Origin: Arion vulgaris
Taxonomy: Eukaryota > Mollusca > Gastropoda > Stylommatophora > Arionidae
Length of the DNA stretch: 64,000 nt
NCBI GenBank assembly: GCA_020796225.1
Contig: CM036758.1
Span: 29,732,647 to 29,796,646, forward strand
Direction of reading: 5' to 3'
Both the position numbers and the translations under genes were made by a program. The notes under the pieces were generated by a model, which was not told the DNA's origin, searched no databases, and saw only the letters and a program-made list of their open reading frames with translations. This document shows, one piece after another, positions 1 through 10,400 of this stretch. Positions within the stretch are counted from its first letter, which is position 1. Each line of letters begins with the position of its first letter.

Positions 1-2
1 TC

Positions 3-247
3 TAAGTATTCCACTGTTCAAGATCATGTAACTATTGTCAGCTGTGTTGGCTAAGTATTCCACTGTTCAAGATCATGTAACTATTGTCAGCTGTGTTGGC
101 TAAGTATTCCACTGTTCAAGATCATGTAACTATTGTCAGCTGTGTTGGCTAAGTATTCCACTGTTCAAGATCATGTAACTATTGTCAGCTGTGTTGACTA
201 AGTATTTCACTCTTCACGATCAAGTAACTATTGTCAGCTGTGTTGTC
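3..247. repeat. 49-bp minisatellite, 5 copies
   Basis: Five head-to-tail copies of a 49-bp unit beginning TAAGTATTCCACTG and ending CAGCTGTGTTG. The first four are almost identical and the fifth has several substitutions, so the array is recently homogenised at its left side. It continues off the window edge. Confidence 0.95.
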
Positions 248-339
248 TAAGAAACCGAATTACAGAAAATTCACAAACCTACTTTTGTAATAAAATCAAA
301 CTACTGCTATTTGATTACGTTTACTCGACTGAACAAAAT

Positions 340-460
340 GGAAGAATCCTCATTTTATAGCTTGTCGTAGCACAATGTTCTTCTTTAGCAATCCTTCCAA
401 ATTTCCCTCTCACTCTTTCACATGTCAGCTGTCCCGTCTCTTCTGCCGTCATGCTTAAAT
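340..460 (-). mobile_element. LINE 3' end remnant
   Basis: Read on the minus strand this encodes a stretch containing MTAEETGQLTCERVRGKFGR, the same type of tail (MTAA-x-AGQL or AGHL) seen in the LINE ends at 7.84 and 20.11 kb. It matches the C-terminal tail of non-LTR retrotransposon reverse transcriptases. Only the last few dozen codons remain. Confidence 0.5.
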
Positions 461-716
461 CTTTAGTCTATCTATCGTCTTTGACTAGTGTCTATCTATT
501 GTCTTTGACTTTTATCTATCTATTGTTTTTGTCTATTATCTATCTATTGTCTTTGACTAGTGTCTATCTATTGTCTGTGTCTATTGTCTATCTATTGTCT
601 TTGACTAGTGTCTATCTATTGTCTGTGTCTATTGTCTATCTATTGTCTTTGACTAGTGTCTATCTATTGTCTGTGTCTATTGTCTATCTATTGTCTTTGT
701 CTATTGTCTATTAGAC
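461..716. repeat. 24-bp (48-bp higher order) minisatellite
   Basis: TCTATCTATTGTCTTTGACT-type units of 24 bp alternate with a variant carrying GTGTCTATTG, giving a 48-bp higher-order period. The right edge is a short fold-back: TATTGTCTATTAGACAAAGACAATAGATC. The 87-codon open frame here is a by-product of a period divisible by three. Confidence 0.9.
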
Positions 717-732
717 AAAGACAATAGATCAA

Positions 733-960
733 TCAATAAAATGCATGCCTGCTGGCGTAGACGATCATGTCTCTCCCCAACTCTCTCTACTTGTGCATGT
801 AATCAGTTCTGACGTCGATCTTATGTCAAACCATGAAGTCAGACCATCCAACATCTTCTCCCTCTGTCTTCCACTATTTCTCCTTCCCTGAATTTTACCT
901 GCTGTCACTAAATGCTCTAAACCTTCTCGTTGCATTATATGCCCAAAAAACTTGATTGTC
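733..960 (-). mobile_element. LINE 3' end remnant
   Basis: On the minus strand it encodes a degenerate LINE C-terminus: an FGHIM-type motif, a G-K-I-x-G-R-R segment, LDGLTSW, and a terminal SSTPAG. It is the same family as the better preserved plus-strand copy at 38.7-39.4 kb and the minus-strand copy at 60.0 kb. Confidence 0.7.
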
Positions 961-992
961 TAATATGTATTCTTTTGATAAGGTTTTTGTGT

Positions 993-1270
993 GTAAAGTA
1001 AAAGTAAAGGAACCCTTTCATACCTTGTGGTATATAGGTCAATACAGTGTTAGGCCTGTATTTTTCATCGACCGTCGGCACACGATGGATGATGTGGTCA
1101 GCATCACGCCAGCCGCCTTTACTTTCCCAGAGCATGTCTGGTACCCAGTTGAGGCTGGGTCGACCTGAGAAGCCGTCGCGGTCGGGAAAATTCCACGCGC
1201 ATTGCGGAGCTGAACCCAGACCACCAGCCTTGAGAAACGAGTTCACTAACAACTACGCTACAGCGGCTCT
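993..1270 (-). mobile_element. SINE family C (tRNA-derived)
   Basis: About 280 bp. In its own orientation it starts GAGCCGCGGTATCGTAG-like, has a B-box-like GGTTCAGCTCC, and ends in a CTTTA-rich tail. A second copy lies at 34626-34914 on the plus strand. The two agree along the whole length, including the internal GGTCGACCCAG and the AACACTGTATTG 3' segment. The A and B boxes support RNA polymerase III ancestry. Confidence 0.85.
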
Positions 1271-1452
1271 CAATTGAGTCTGTTAATGTGTTGCTGTAGC
1301 TGTTTCTCTGTTGTTGATATGATTGCGTATTCATCTGCAACAAGAAATTTGCTTTGTGTGTAGGCCTGATTTAAAACCTCCTCATTTGTTTTGTTCAATG
1401 TCCATGGAATTTTCAGAATTCTTCTGTAACACCACATCTCTGTAGCTTCCAA
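1271..1452 (-). mobile_element. Two joined LINE RT fragments
   Basis: Minus-strand translation gives ADEYAIISTTEKQLQQHIN, a decayed form of the [FY]ADD palm motif region also seen at 9.59 kb. It is joined directly to ATEMWCYRRILKIPW, from the thumb or C-terminal part of a different LINE family. The join at about 1345 puts the RT palm after the C-terminal segment, so this is a chimera of two insertions, not one decayed copy. Confidence 0.7.
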
Positions 1453-1740
1453 TGATCTTATTGATTGTTTGTTTATTGAAGACAGTAGATAAACAAATAA
1501 TTGAAGTATGACTGCAGAGAAGGAAAGCGTACATGTGAAAGAGAACGATTAAACCATTAGTCACTATCTGAATCTATCTTTTACTTGGTCTTCCTCTTCT
1601 CATCTTTGCCGAGATGAATTATTTTATAATACTCTTTTCTAACGTTACATGTTTTTTTATTTGTCTAAAATACTTCAGTTTTCGCATTCTTATTTGTATT
1701 ATCAGTTAGTTTAACGTTGAAACAAGAAGAAAATAAACTA
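1453..1740. other. No recognised feature
   Basis: AT-rich sequence without repeat periodicity. A CTTGGTCTTCCTCTTCTC segment near 1590 resembles the antisense of a lysine- and arginine-rich LINE tail, but is too short to call. Confidence 0.4.
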
Positions 1741-2211
1741 TGTGATATTGAAGATTCTTAACAATACAATGTATGTCAGATGTACTACAATAATATATAA
1801 AATAAACTATGTGATATTGAACATTCTTAACAATACAATGTATGTCAGATGTACTACAATAATATATAAAATAAACTATGTGATATTGAAGATTCTTAAC
1901 AATACAATGTATGTCAGATGTACTACAATAATATATAAAATAAACTATGTGATATTGAAGATTCTTAACAATACAATGTATGTCAGATGTACTACAATAA
2001 TATATAAAATAAACTATGTGATATTGAAGATTCTTAACAATACAATGTATGTCAGATGTACTACAATAATATATAAAATAAACTATGTGATATTCAAGAT
2101 TCTTAACAATACAGTGTATGTCAGATGTACTACAATAATATATAAAATAAACTATGTGATATTGAAGATTCTTAACAATACAATGTATGTCAGATGTACT
2201 ACAATAATATC
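1741..2211. repeat. 69-bp minisatellite, about 7 copies
   Basis: Units of 69 bp beginning TGTGATATTGAAGATTCTTA; copies differ by only one or two bases. The period equals 23 codons and lacks a stop in one frame, which creates a 169-codon open frame of 23-residue repeats that I read as non-coding. Confidence 0.95.
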
Positions 2212-2253
2212 TGAAACAAACATCCGACTAATTCTGTTTATGTTCGATTAGCA

Positions 2254-2440
2254 GACAATATATGAAATCTAGCTCCTTCAAAGATCCAAGTATGTGTACA
2301 CTTTTCATAGAAAATATATGAAATCTAGCTCCTTCAAACATCCAAGTATGTGTATACTTTTCATAGAAAATATATGAAATCTAGCTCCTTCAAACATCCA
2401 AGTATGTGTACACTTTTCATAGAAAATATATGAAATAAAA
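2254..2440. repeat. 56-bp minisatellite, about 3 copies
   Basis: Three copies of a 56-bp unit starting at ATATATGAAATCTAGCTCC. It follows the 69-bp array without overlap and is unrelated to it in sequence. Confidence 0.9.
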
Positions 2441-2559
2441 ATTCCTAATACCATTTCTGAAATGTATCTATAGACGTTTCATGTTATAGTTGGCACGTAA
2501 CGCATTGAAAAGTGACCCCCTTTGCTGTCGGTCACGCCCATGATCTGCCGTTTTAGTCT

Positions 2560-3000
2560 ACACTCTTTCATTTCTTTCTTCTACGTAATTCTGTGTTTTC
2601 TTGGATTCTGACCCGTTTCCTCCTTTTGTCTTCTGTCCATTGAAGGAAGAACTGTCTTTGTCACAGTGCCCGTTAACATTTTACATAAATGTCCAAATTA
2701 TCTCCATCTTCTTACTGTAGTTGTAGTTGCTATTAATGTGTGATTAATTTTCTTCTTACTGTAGTTGTAGTTGCTATTAATGTGTGATTAATTTTCGTCT
2801 TCATTTCCTTATTTTATTTGTGATCTTCCTGGACACTATTCGCTGGATTCTAATAAGATTTATTGTGAAAGGTCTTTTAGTTGGACTGCCTGGGGTGATT
2901 TTCCAGTATTCGTTACTGTAAAGAAATATTCTGAGAAAGTTACTTTCGTAAGTTCTGAATTTGAACTTCAGAGCGAGTCTTTTAGATCTCAATGTGGTTT
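2560..3000 (-). mobile_element. LINE RT C-terminal remnant
   Basis: Minus-strand frames contain FLYSNEYWKI (a variant of the LYGSExW motif after the RT palm), then a stretch ending in RKITNKIRK, and further 3' FGHLCKM. Order and spacing fit the thumb-to-C-terminus part of a non-LTR RT. A 44-bp direct repeat (about 2715-2800) containing TGTAGTTGTAGTTGC lies inside. Confidence 0.5.
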
Positions 3001-3159
3001 TGTTTACATGACAAAGACTTGGTTTACTATGATTATTTGTATAACTACACCATCTTGTTCAATCTTCTTCTGTTGATACTTAATTTACAAGATATACACG
3101 TTTATTAACTTGTTTTTCTTTACCTTTATTATATCAACTAATTGTGTTTTCTGTTGAAT

Positions 3160-3385
3160 TAGTTCCTATTTGTTCAGTTCTATCTAATTATTAGTTCATA
3201 CTTGTTCAGTTTTACTAAAGTTAATCATTAGTTCTATTTATTTATTAGTTCCTATTTGTTCAGTTTTATTAAAGTTAATCATTAGTTCTATTTATTGATT
3301 AGTTCATATTTGTTCAGTTTTATTAAAGTTAATCATTAGTTCTATTTATTGATTAGTTCATATTTGTTCAGTTTTACTCTTAGTA
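3160..3385. repeat. 54-bp AT-rich minisatellite, about 4 copies
   Basis: TTAATCATTAGTTCTATTTA recurs every 54 bp at 3221, 3275 and 3329, with partial flanking copies. Confidence 0.9.
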
Positions 3386-3639
3386 GTTCAGTAAGTAGCT
3401 TTATATTCTTCCGTTCATCACTTTAACGACTGAATAAAAGACCGCTGTCAACTGCAGAGGTCAGATTCTTCAGGACAGAGATAAGTGTCCGTCTAATACC
3501 TGTATTTTAACCCTTTATGCCACGACGTATCATTGTGTCAATGGCCAGACTAAATAGAAACCGGTAATTGTATAAATTATTGCTAACCGCAGAGTTGATC
3601 AAAAATTGTGTGTCTTGTGGTTGTTGCAAATTTATCTTC

Positions 3640-4260
3640 ACCAAAATCATGTCAATAATGATTTGATCACACTTAACATTTTCTGTAGTATAACATAATG
3701 ACGTTTTTGATGGGTTGATCACGTTGCTCGAGTGCTTGATTTTTTTTTTTCCGATCCAGAAGCATGAGCTTTTCAGCTCTTCCGCTCGGTGCCATGGACA
3801 TCGTAACCCTTCGGTTCGGTGCCACGAACACCGTAAATCTGGTCGAGTGCTTGATAAACGCATCCCAAAACAGTTGATGTATGGCGAGTTTGAAGCGGGC
3901 AGACGTTCAGTTGGTGGACAGAAAAAAAACGCTTTAAAGACACTCTCAAAGTATCTCTAAAATGCGTTGATATAGACACCACGTTTTGGGAATCCCTGAT
4001 GCAAGATCGCCAAATCTGGCTCTGTAACAACACAAGAGGAGCTCGCATAGCTGAGAATCGTCGTGCCGTTGAGGCACAGAGAAAACGAGCTGCGCAAAAG
4101 AAGAAAAACAGAACACACAACACCCACATGTCTAACCTTGATCATGCATCATCCCACCTGTGGTAGAGGATTGTGGTCTAGGATCGGGCTCTATAGTCAC
4201 CTCTACACACACCAGAGAGGTGCAACAGACCACGTCTGACGCTGTTGACACCATCGCTTA
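3640..4260 (+). mobile_element. LINE 3' end split by a SINE
   Basis: Plus-strand translation across both sides of the inserted SINE gives a LINE RT C-terminus: RIPKQLMYGEFEAGRRS, then a frameshift at an A-run near 3930, then a tryptophan-rich tail and a basic QRKRAAQKKK end. Upstream of the SINE, LITLLECLDKR continues into RIPKQL. It is related to the minus-strand LINE at 42.4-43.2 kb. Confidence 0.75.
3728..3855 (-). mobile_element. SINE family A, 5'-truncated, with 13-bp target duplication
   Basis: Minus-strand SINE body at 3741-3842: a T-run (its A tail), the CCGATCCAGAAGCA 3' domain and the GGTGCCACGAACACCGTAAA segment. The tRNA-like 5' part is missing. TCGAGTGCTTGAT flanks it on both sides (3728-3740 and 3843-3855), a target-site duplication typical of LINE-mobilised insertion. 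The target is the LINE around it. Confidence 0.9.
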
Positions 4261-4424
4261 CGATGGAGGGCTATTATACAATTCTCGATATAAATTCCTT
4301 GCAGACAACTTTTCTTTTAAAACAAGGCCGTATAAACTGTACAATTTCATTGGTTGATTTGTTAAAGTATTTGACGCAGCTTAAAAAATGGTATGGATAT
4401 ACCTTCTTCTTCTTTGCGTTCGTT

Positions 4425-4653
4425 CTTTACGACCAATTTTAATCACTCTTTGTGATATGTTTGATCTTTGTCAAGAACGTGTATACGTTGCACATTGGTT
4501 TGGTAGGCCCCTAAGCGCATAGACTTCTACACGCTTAGGACACGTGCATCCGATTTCAGCTAAACCTTCTTAGTCGCCTCTTACGACATGCATGGCTGGT
4601 AACAGTGGTTCTATTCTTTACACCCCAAATTTGGGCCCGGTAACCACTCGGGC
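4425..4653 (-). mobile_element. SINE-like family D
   Basis: In its own orientation it begins CCCGAGTGGTTACCGGG, has AAATTTGGGGTGTAAAGAAT, then CATGCGTCGTAAGAGGCGACTA-type head sequence and an AACGTGTAGAAG body. Copies lie at 20.52 and 51.18 kb (plus) with a GAA-rich tail. The tail is absent or eroded here. Confidence 0.85.
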
Positions 4654-4700
4654 GAATGGAAAAATGATTTTATTTTCCTCACATTTACTTGTTCTTGATC

Positions 4701-5706
4701 TTACTGTCTAGTGTTTGTCTTATTCTCTTGAGATTGTTAGACTAAAGATTTTACTGTCTAGTGTTTGACTTATTCTCTTGAGATTGTGTGGCTAAAAATC
4801 TTACTGTCTAGTGTTTGACTTATTCTCTTGAGATTATGTGACTAAAAATCTTACTGTCTAGTGTTTGACTTATTCTCTTGAGATTGTGTGGCTAAAAATC
4901 TTACTGTCTAGTATTTGACTTATTCTCTTGAGATTGTGTGGCTAAAAATCTTACTGTCTAGTGTTTGACTTATTCTCTTGAGATTATGTGACTAAAAATC
5001 TTACTGTCTAGTGTTTGACTTATTCTCTTGAGATTATGTGACTAAAAATCTTACTGTCTAGTATTTGACTTATTCTCTTGAGATTGTTAGGCTAAAGATC
5101 TTACTGTCTAGTGTTTCACTTATTCTCTTGAGATTGTGTGGCTAAAAATCTTACTGTCTAGTGTTTGACTTATTCTCTTGAGATTGTTAGACTAAAGATT
5201 TTACTGTCCAGTGTTTGTCTTATTCTCTTGAGATTGTTAGGCTAAAGATCTTACTGTCCAGTGTTTGTCTTATTCTCTTGAGATTGTTAGACTAAAGATT
5301 TTACTGTCTAGTGTTTGTCTTATTCTCTTGAGATTGTTAGACTAAAGATCTTACTGTCTAGTGTTTGTCTTATTCTCTTGAGATTGTTAGACTAAAGATC
5401 TTACTGTCCAGTGTTTGACTTATTCTCTTGAGATTGTTAGACTAAAGATCTTACTGTCTAGTGTTTGTCTTATTCTCTTGAGATTGTTAGGCTAAAGATC
5501 TTACTGTCCAGTGTTTGTCTTATTCTCTTGAGATTGTTAGACTAAAGATTTTACTGTCTAGTGTTTGACTTATTCTCTTGAGATTGTTAGGCTAAAGATC
5601 TTACTGTCTAGTGTTTGACTTATTCTCTTGAGATTGTTAGACTAAAGATCTTACTGTCCAGTGTTTGACTTATTCTCTTGAGATTGTTAGACTAAAGATC
5701 TTACTG
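4701..5706. repeat. 50-bp minisatellite, about 20 copies
   Basis: TTACTGTCTAGTGTTTGACT recurs every 50 bp with no indels. Variant sites (GTGTGGCTAAAAATC versus GTTAGACTAAAGATC; TCTAG versus TCCAG) are distributed in blocks, showing expansion by blocks of several units. Stops in every frame prevent any open frame. Confidence 0.97.
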
Positions 5707-5819
5707 GTTACTGTTACAAGTGTTATTCCTTGTCAGTTCTCACATTTTGTCCCTATCTCTGATCGTCTATAGTTTAATGATGTTCCAGTTTCACCATTCT
5801 ACTTAAACTTATGCTTTTG

Positions 5820-6216
5820 TCTAGATATCTTGTTCTAACAAGCAGTTAGAAGACAGAATTGATACATTTGAGATGTGGATACATAGAAGAATAGGCAGAG
5901 TTTTATGGACAGAAAAACAGACAAATAAACAAGTTTTAGGAAAACTAGGCATGAAGAAACAATTATTAAGAGAAATAAAATTCAGACACGTAAAGTATTT
6001 TGGGCACATAAAAAAACATGACACCATGATAAAATCTTTACTAGAGGGGAAAGTTGAGGGGGAAGAGCAAGAGGAAGACCGAGAGATAAGTGGGAGGAAA
6101 CTTTAAGAAATGGACAGGTTACAGTCTGGCAGTGTGCAACACCAAGGCGAAAGACAGAGGATGCTGGAGATTCATTGCAGCCAACCTTCGATGTGGAGAC
6201 GGCACCTGATGATGAT
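5820..6216 (+). mobile_element. LINE 3' end ending in TGATGATGAT
   Basis: Translation gives WIHRRIGRVLWTEKQTNK, FRHVKYFGHIKKHDTMIKSL and a glutamate- and arginine-rich segment, then a frameshift near 6080. After that come SLQPTFDVETAPDDD-type codons and a GAT-repeat end. This order (RRI-x-R-x-xW, FGH, G-R-x-R, terminal APDDD) is the RT C-terminus of a non-LTR element. Confidence 0.8.
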
Positions 6217-6325
6217 ATATCTTGTAAAATATCGCAAAGACATATTGCTGCTTCTGTTTTATTTTCAAAACTTTTGGTCAGATTCAATCCCGAGTGCCTT
6301 GATTATCTTTTCAGTCTTTACTGTC

Positions 6326-6602
6326 CACCGTGTGTTTCCGAGTCTGCAAGGGAGCAAAGAATATTAACACTGCGACCTACAAGGCATGTCGTAAGAGGTG
6401 ATTGTGGTAGGGGTCTAGGGAAGCTAGCCTAGTTAATAAAAAGCAGAAATTGTATCTGCTGGCCTACTCGTAGACGCACTACTGCCACAATGTACAGTCG
6501 CTTTTCGGCTGGGATTACATTCAGATCATAAAGAGTGGTCTTGTAGGTCGCAGTGTTACTATTCTTTGCTCTCCTTGGGAGCCTCGGAAACACACGGGCG
6601 CC
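6326..6602. mobile_element. SINE-like family E with inverted head (snap-back)
   Basis: 6326-6538 is a plus-strand family E copy: CGTGTGTTTCCGAG head, GCGACCTACAAGGCATGTCG, GGCCTACTCGTAG body, ATCATAAAGAGTGG 3' part. At 6539 it joins about 60 bp of the same head in reverse orientation, ending GGAAACACACGGGCG. The result is a 277-bp fold-back with about 57-bp near-perfect inverted ends. Confidence 0.8.
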
Positions 6603-6956
6603 ACACTCATTTTAAATTAGGTCACAGTGATGCTTGGGTAACCTCCTTCACAATATATTGATCACGTTTCAACCACTCAATACAGGTTGTATGTGATCTG
6701 AGCCGAAGAGCGCTTTGCGTGTTTTACCACTTTTTCTGACACGGTGATGTCGTTTACATAAGGAACACTTTCAAGTGCTGTGGAGCTTGTATAGTTTTAG
6801 TTGCCCGAACGAAATTTGAGTTTTTACTCCGTAACTTTATTTTCGGAATGAAGACACTTTGGGCACAGGACATGCGTGTTTATATCAGCCATTTTGGCAG
6901 AGCCAGTCTGTAGACTGTATAGTTATATATCTCTATTGTTACTTTCTGTATAACTG
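6603..6956. other. No recognised feature
   Basis: About 350 bp of unique-looking sequence with no open frame of note, no periodicity and no similarity to the other repeats in the window. Confidence 0.5.
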
Positions 6957-6999
6957 TACATTGATTGATTGATTAATTGATTGATTGATTGATTGATTA

Positions 7000-7094
<95 letters not shown>

Positions 7095-7452
7095 AGAGCT
7101 ATCATCATTGCACTTCGGTGAGTAACCATGTGTGCTTCGTCTCTTTTACACAGGAAGATTTCAGCTGCAGTGCACAAACTCCGAATTTAATTTTTAATCT
7201 TTTCTGATATATTTGCCTGGGCACCGGTTTTCCAGCATGCTCTTCTCGATTTTGAACTGCTAAGGGTTCTTTTACGTGCTCAAATCGAACACATGACCTA
7301 TGTTTTTACGTCCATCTCCGATAGGACTATGAACTCGATCTCACTTACACTGAGATCGGGGATCTCTGAAAAATAATATTCGGATGGCTCCACGAGGGAG
7401 CGAACCTGGTACCTTTGGTACAAGAGATGAGCACGTAGCTTCTACGCTACAG
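6957..7452 (-). mobile_element. SINE family B with long CAAT tail
   Basis: A long (about 450 bp) tRNA-derived SINE on the minus strand. The tRNA-like head at the right includes GGTTCGCTCCC (B box) and GTAGCGTAGAAGC. The body has a conserved stretch around TCCATCTCCGATAGGAC and a 3' domain with TGCACTTCGGTGAGTAACCA. The tail is about 135 bp of TTGA repeats (CAAT in element sense). Copies recur at 10.82, 15.76, 39.59, 40.90 and 52.90 kb. Confidence 0.9.
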
Positions 7453-7487
7453 AGTTAACATTGGACATTAAGAAAGTTTTGTCTGAC

Positions 7488-7717
7488 GCAGACAGTTCGT
7501 TTTTTTGTTTTTTCGATCCAGAAGCACTTGAGCTTTTCAGCTCTTCGGCTCGGTGCCATGGACATTGTAACCCTTCGGTTCGGTGCCACGAACACCGTAA
7601 ATCTGGGAATATGTGGCTTTTTCTGCCATCCCGCGGAATTGAACCCGCACACACAGAGGGATAGTCACCCGTAGTCCAACGCGCTACGAACACGCTGGGC
7701 AGACGGGCAGACAGTTC
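7488..7717 (-). mobile_element. SINE family A, full length, with 11-bp target duplication
   Basis: Body at 7499-7706. In element sense it starts GCCCGTCTGCCCAGCGTGTT, has an A-box-like GTAGCGCGTTGGACT and a B-box GGGTTCAATTCC. It continues into TTTACGGTGTTCGTGGCACC and CTTCTGGATCGAAAAAAC. GCAGACAGTTC flanks it at 7488-7498 and 7707-7717. The boxes support tRNA ancestry and RNA polymerase III transcription when young. Confidence 0.92.
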
Positions 7718-7839
7718 TGATATAACCAACCAGCTTAACTCTGTGTGATATTATATCACACGTATGTGAATTGTTGGTGAAGTTGCTGGATCCAGTGTCT
7801 CGGTTACTTGAGTGACTGGTGGGCTTTTTCTGGTTCTCT

Positions 7840-8054
7840 AGACATATAACTTTGGAGGGGATGGTGCCTGGAAGAAAAACGAGAGGAAGACCTAGAAGAC
7901 GATGGATGCAAGATGTCAGTGACGAAGTGAGAATGACTGCTGCTGACGCCGGTCAACTGGAAAAGAATATAGAGTTTTTCAGGACTGCTTTCATGGGAGT
8001 CAAGTTTCGGAAGGGACAAGCTACTTGATAATGATGATGATGATGATGATGATA

Positions 8055-8119
<65 letters not shown>

Positions 8120-8120
8120 G
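7840..8120 (+). mobile_element. LINE 3' end with expanded ATG-triplet tail
   Basis: Codons for GRKTRGRPRRRWMQDVSDEV, then RMTAADAGQLEKN, KFRKGQAT and a stop are followed directly by about 100 bp of GAT/ATG triplets. The G-R-P-R-R-R-W and MTAA-x-AGQL motifs identify the RT C-terminus of a non-LTR retrotransposon. The triplet run is its 3' tail, later expanded as a microsatellite. Confidence 0.85.
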
Positions 8121-8559
8121 ATGATGATGAGACATCAGCCAGAAGAATTGTACAGTATAAACACAGCCATTCTAAGATTCTGCTCGTCTATTGTGAAAAC
8201 ATATCTGGCAATATTTGCAGCGGCATGAAACGTATAGTAACTTTTCTTCAATCGCTCCTACCTTGCCAGACTACATAGCAGCAATCTGTTTCCAAGGTCA
8301 CCACGAGGAGGTATGGTAGTGTCTTTGTCAGTACCAGCTCACTTACCCTGGCGCTGCCTTGTTATCTTAATTTATTATATATGTAGCCATGATACGATAG
8401 TTGCTGAGCAGCCGGTGCTCCTTTCCAAACTGTCTGGGACAAAAGAAGGATAAGTGAGAGAATACAACAGTAACGTCAAAAAGCACGTAGATTACATAGG
8501 ACAACATGTAGGTTAATACAGACAATTGGTAAGCAGCGCATGTCAATAGGACGGTTACA

Positions 8560-9349
8560 GTAGGACAATCAGTAAGTGAGGTAGAACAATCAGTAAGTGA
8601 CGTAGAACAATCAGTAAGTGAGGTAGAACAATCAGTAAGTGAGGTAGAACAATCAGTAAGTGAGGTAGGACATACAGTAAGTGACGTAGAACAATCAGTA
8701 AGTGAGGTAGGACATACAGTAAGTGAGGTAGAACAATCAGTAAGTGACGTAGGACAATCAGTAAGTGACGTAGGACAATTAGTAAGTGAGGTAGAACAAT
8801 CAGTAAGTGACGTAGAACAATTAGTAAGTGACGTAGAACAATTAGTAAGTGACGTAGAACAATTAGTAAGTGAGGTAGAACAATCAGTAAGTGACGTAGA
8901 ACAATCAGTAAGTGACGTAGGACAATCAGTAAGTAACGTAGAACAATTAGTAAGTGACGTTGAACAATTAGTAAGTGACGTAGAACAATTAGTAAGTGAC
9001 GTAGAACAATTAGTAAGTGACGTAGGACAATCAGTAATTGACGTAGGACAATTAGTAAGTGACGTAGGACAATCAGTAAGTGACGTAGGACAATTAGTAA
9101 GTGACGTAGGACAATTAGTAAGTGACGTAGGACAATTAGTAAGTGACGTAGGACAATTAGTAAGTGACGTAGGACAATTAGTAAGTGACGTAGGACAATC
9201 AGTTGGTGACGTAGGACAATCAGTTGGTGACGTAGGACAATCAGTTGGTGACGTAGGACAATCAGTTGGTGACGTAGGACAATCAGTAGGTGACGTAGGA
9301 CAATCAGTTGGTGACGTAGGACAATCAGTTGGTGACGTAGGACAATAAG
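8560..9349. repeat. 21-bp minisatellite, about 37 copies
   Basis: The unit is GTAGGACAATCAGTAAGTGAC with variants GAACAATTAG, GTGAGG and CAGTTGGTGAC clustered in blocks. The minus strand is open for 339 codons as a 7-residue repeat of the type CPTSLTD, only because 21 is divisible by three. I see no supporting splice, start or neighbour context for a protein. Confidence 0.95.
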
Positions 9350-9444
9350 TAGGTAAGTTAGGACACAAGTTATGAATTGAGTACAATAAAATGGCAGATT
9401 ATGTAAAATTAAGTGACAAGATAACTATAACAGATTTCATTTAT

Positions 9445-10400
9445 CATTGTCAGAAAAGTTTCACATAGGGTCAGGAGTAAGACATGGTTGCGTACTATCC
9501 CCGCTGCTATTCATCACGTATATTGACCTCATCTGTAAAATAGCTAACACTAGCGAAGGAAACAACCTCGGAGAGCTTTTAAATGAATTTCTTTTGCAGA
9601 CGATCAGGCAATCATATCAACAACAGAAGAACAGCTACAACAACACATCAACACACTCCAGTTAGCATGTAACGAATACAACATGAGAATTAACATCGAC
9701 AAAACAGAAGTAATGACATTCGCCAGAGAGGAAAGCACTACCAATATCTCTATCGACAATCGCCACTAAATCAAGTAAAAGACTTCACATACCTGGAGAG
9801 CATTTTTTCAGCAAACGGAAGAATAACTAATGAAATTCAACACAGATGCAACAAAGCAAATCAAATGATAGGGCAAATGGCGTTCATTTTAAGATATAAA
9901 CACGTCACCATGAACACAAAAAGAGCAATGTTCAACACAATCTTTCTCCCACATTATGTTACCAGTGCCAACCTGGACGCTGACAACAAATGATAGAAGA
10001 AAACTAGTCACAACAGAGATGAAGTGTCTACGCAGAATGCTGAGTGTAACAAGAAGAGACCGGTTGAGAAATGAGGACATCAGAAAAAAAGTGGGTACAA
10101 CATCAGTACTAGACTTCATCAAGAAACAACAAATTAAATGGTTCGACCACGTAAGCAGATTACCAACAGACAGTGCACCTCAAAGAGTAATGCTGCTCCG
10201 ATACAATGGGTACAAAGCCAAAGACCGGCCACGTAAAAGATGGACCTCAGAGATAACAGAGGCGACGAAAGAACTATTTACAAAGCGCATACTAGGGCCC
10301 TTTTAGAAATCTCTTCTTGACCTGACACTGTGAGGCAAACAGGATTGGAGAAAGAAAGAAAGATTTGAACAACTACACAATCACGATAACTCTGACAGAT
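9445..10400 (+). mobile_element. LINE reverse transcriptase fragment, frameshifted
   Basis: Starts inside the RT fingers or palm with SGVRHGCVLSPLLF. A frameshift near 9590 is needed to read FADDQAIISTTEEQLQQHIN, the catalytic palm aspartates. Then IDKTEVMTFA, FTYLESIFSANGRI, and after more shifts TTNDRRKLVTTEMKCLRRML and WFDHVSRLPTDSAPQRVML, RPRKRW. 5'-truncated and inactive. Copies of its C-terminus lie at 40.61 kb (plus) and 33.8 kb (minus). Confidence 0.9.

Noticed and set aside
1742..2251. 169-codon frame with 23-residue repeats
   Set aside because: A 69-bp minisatellite, near-identical units, no flanking gene structure.
7540..7700. Possible functional tRNA genes at the tRNA-like heads
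   Set aside because: A and B boxes are present but cloverleaf stems are poor and each head continues into a SINE body with an A-rich or simple tail.
7953..8228. Poly-histidine and poly-methionine frames
   Set aside because: An ATG/GAT triplet run that is the expanded tail of a LINE.
8367..9386. 339-codon minus-strand frame of seven-residue repeats
   Set aside because: Entirely a 21-bp minisatellite; block-wise variation follows DNA unit expansion and not protein constraint.
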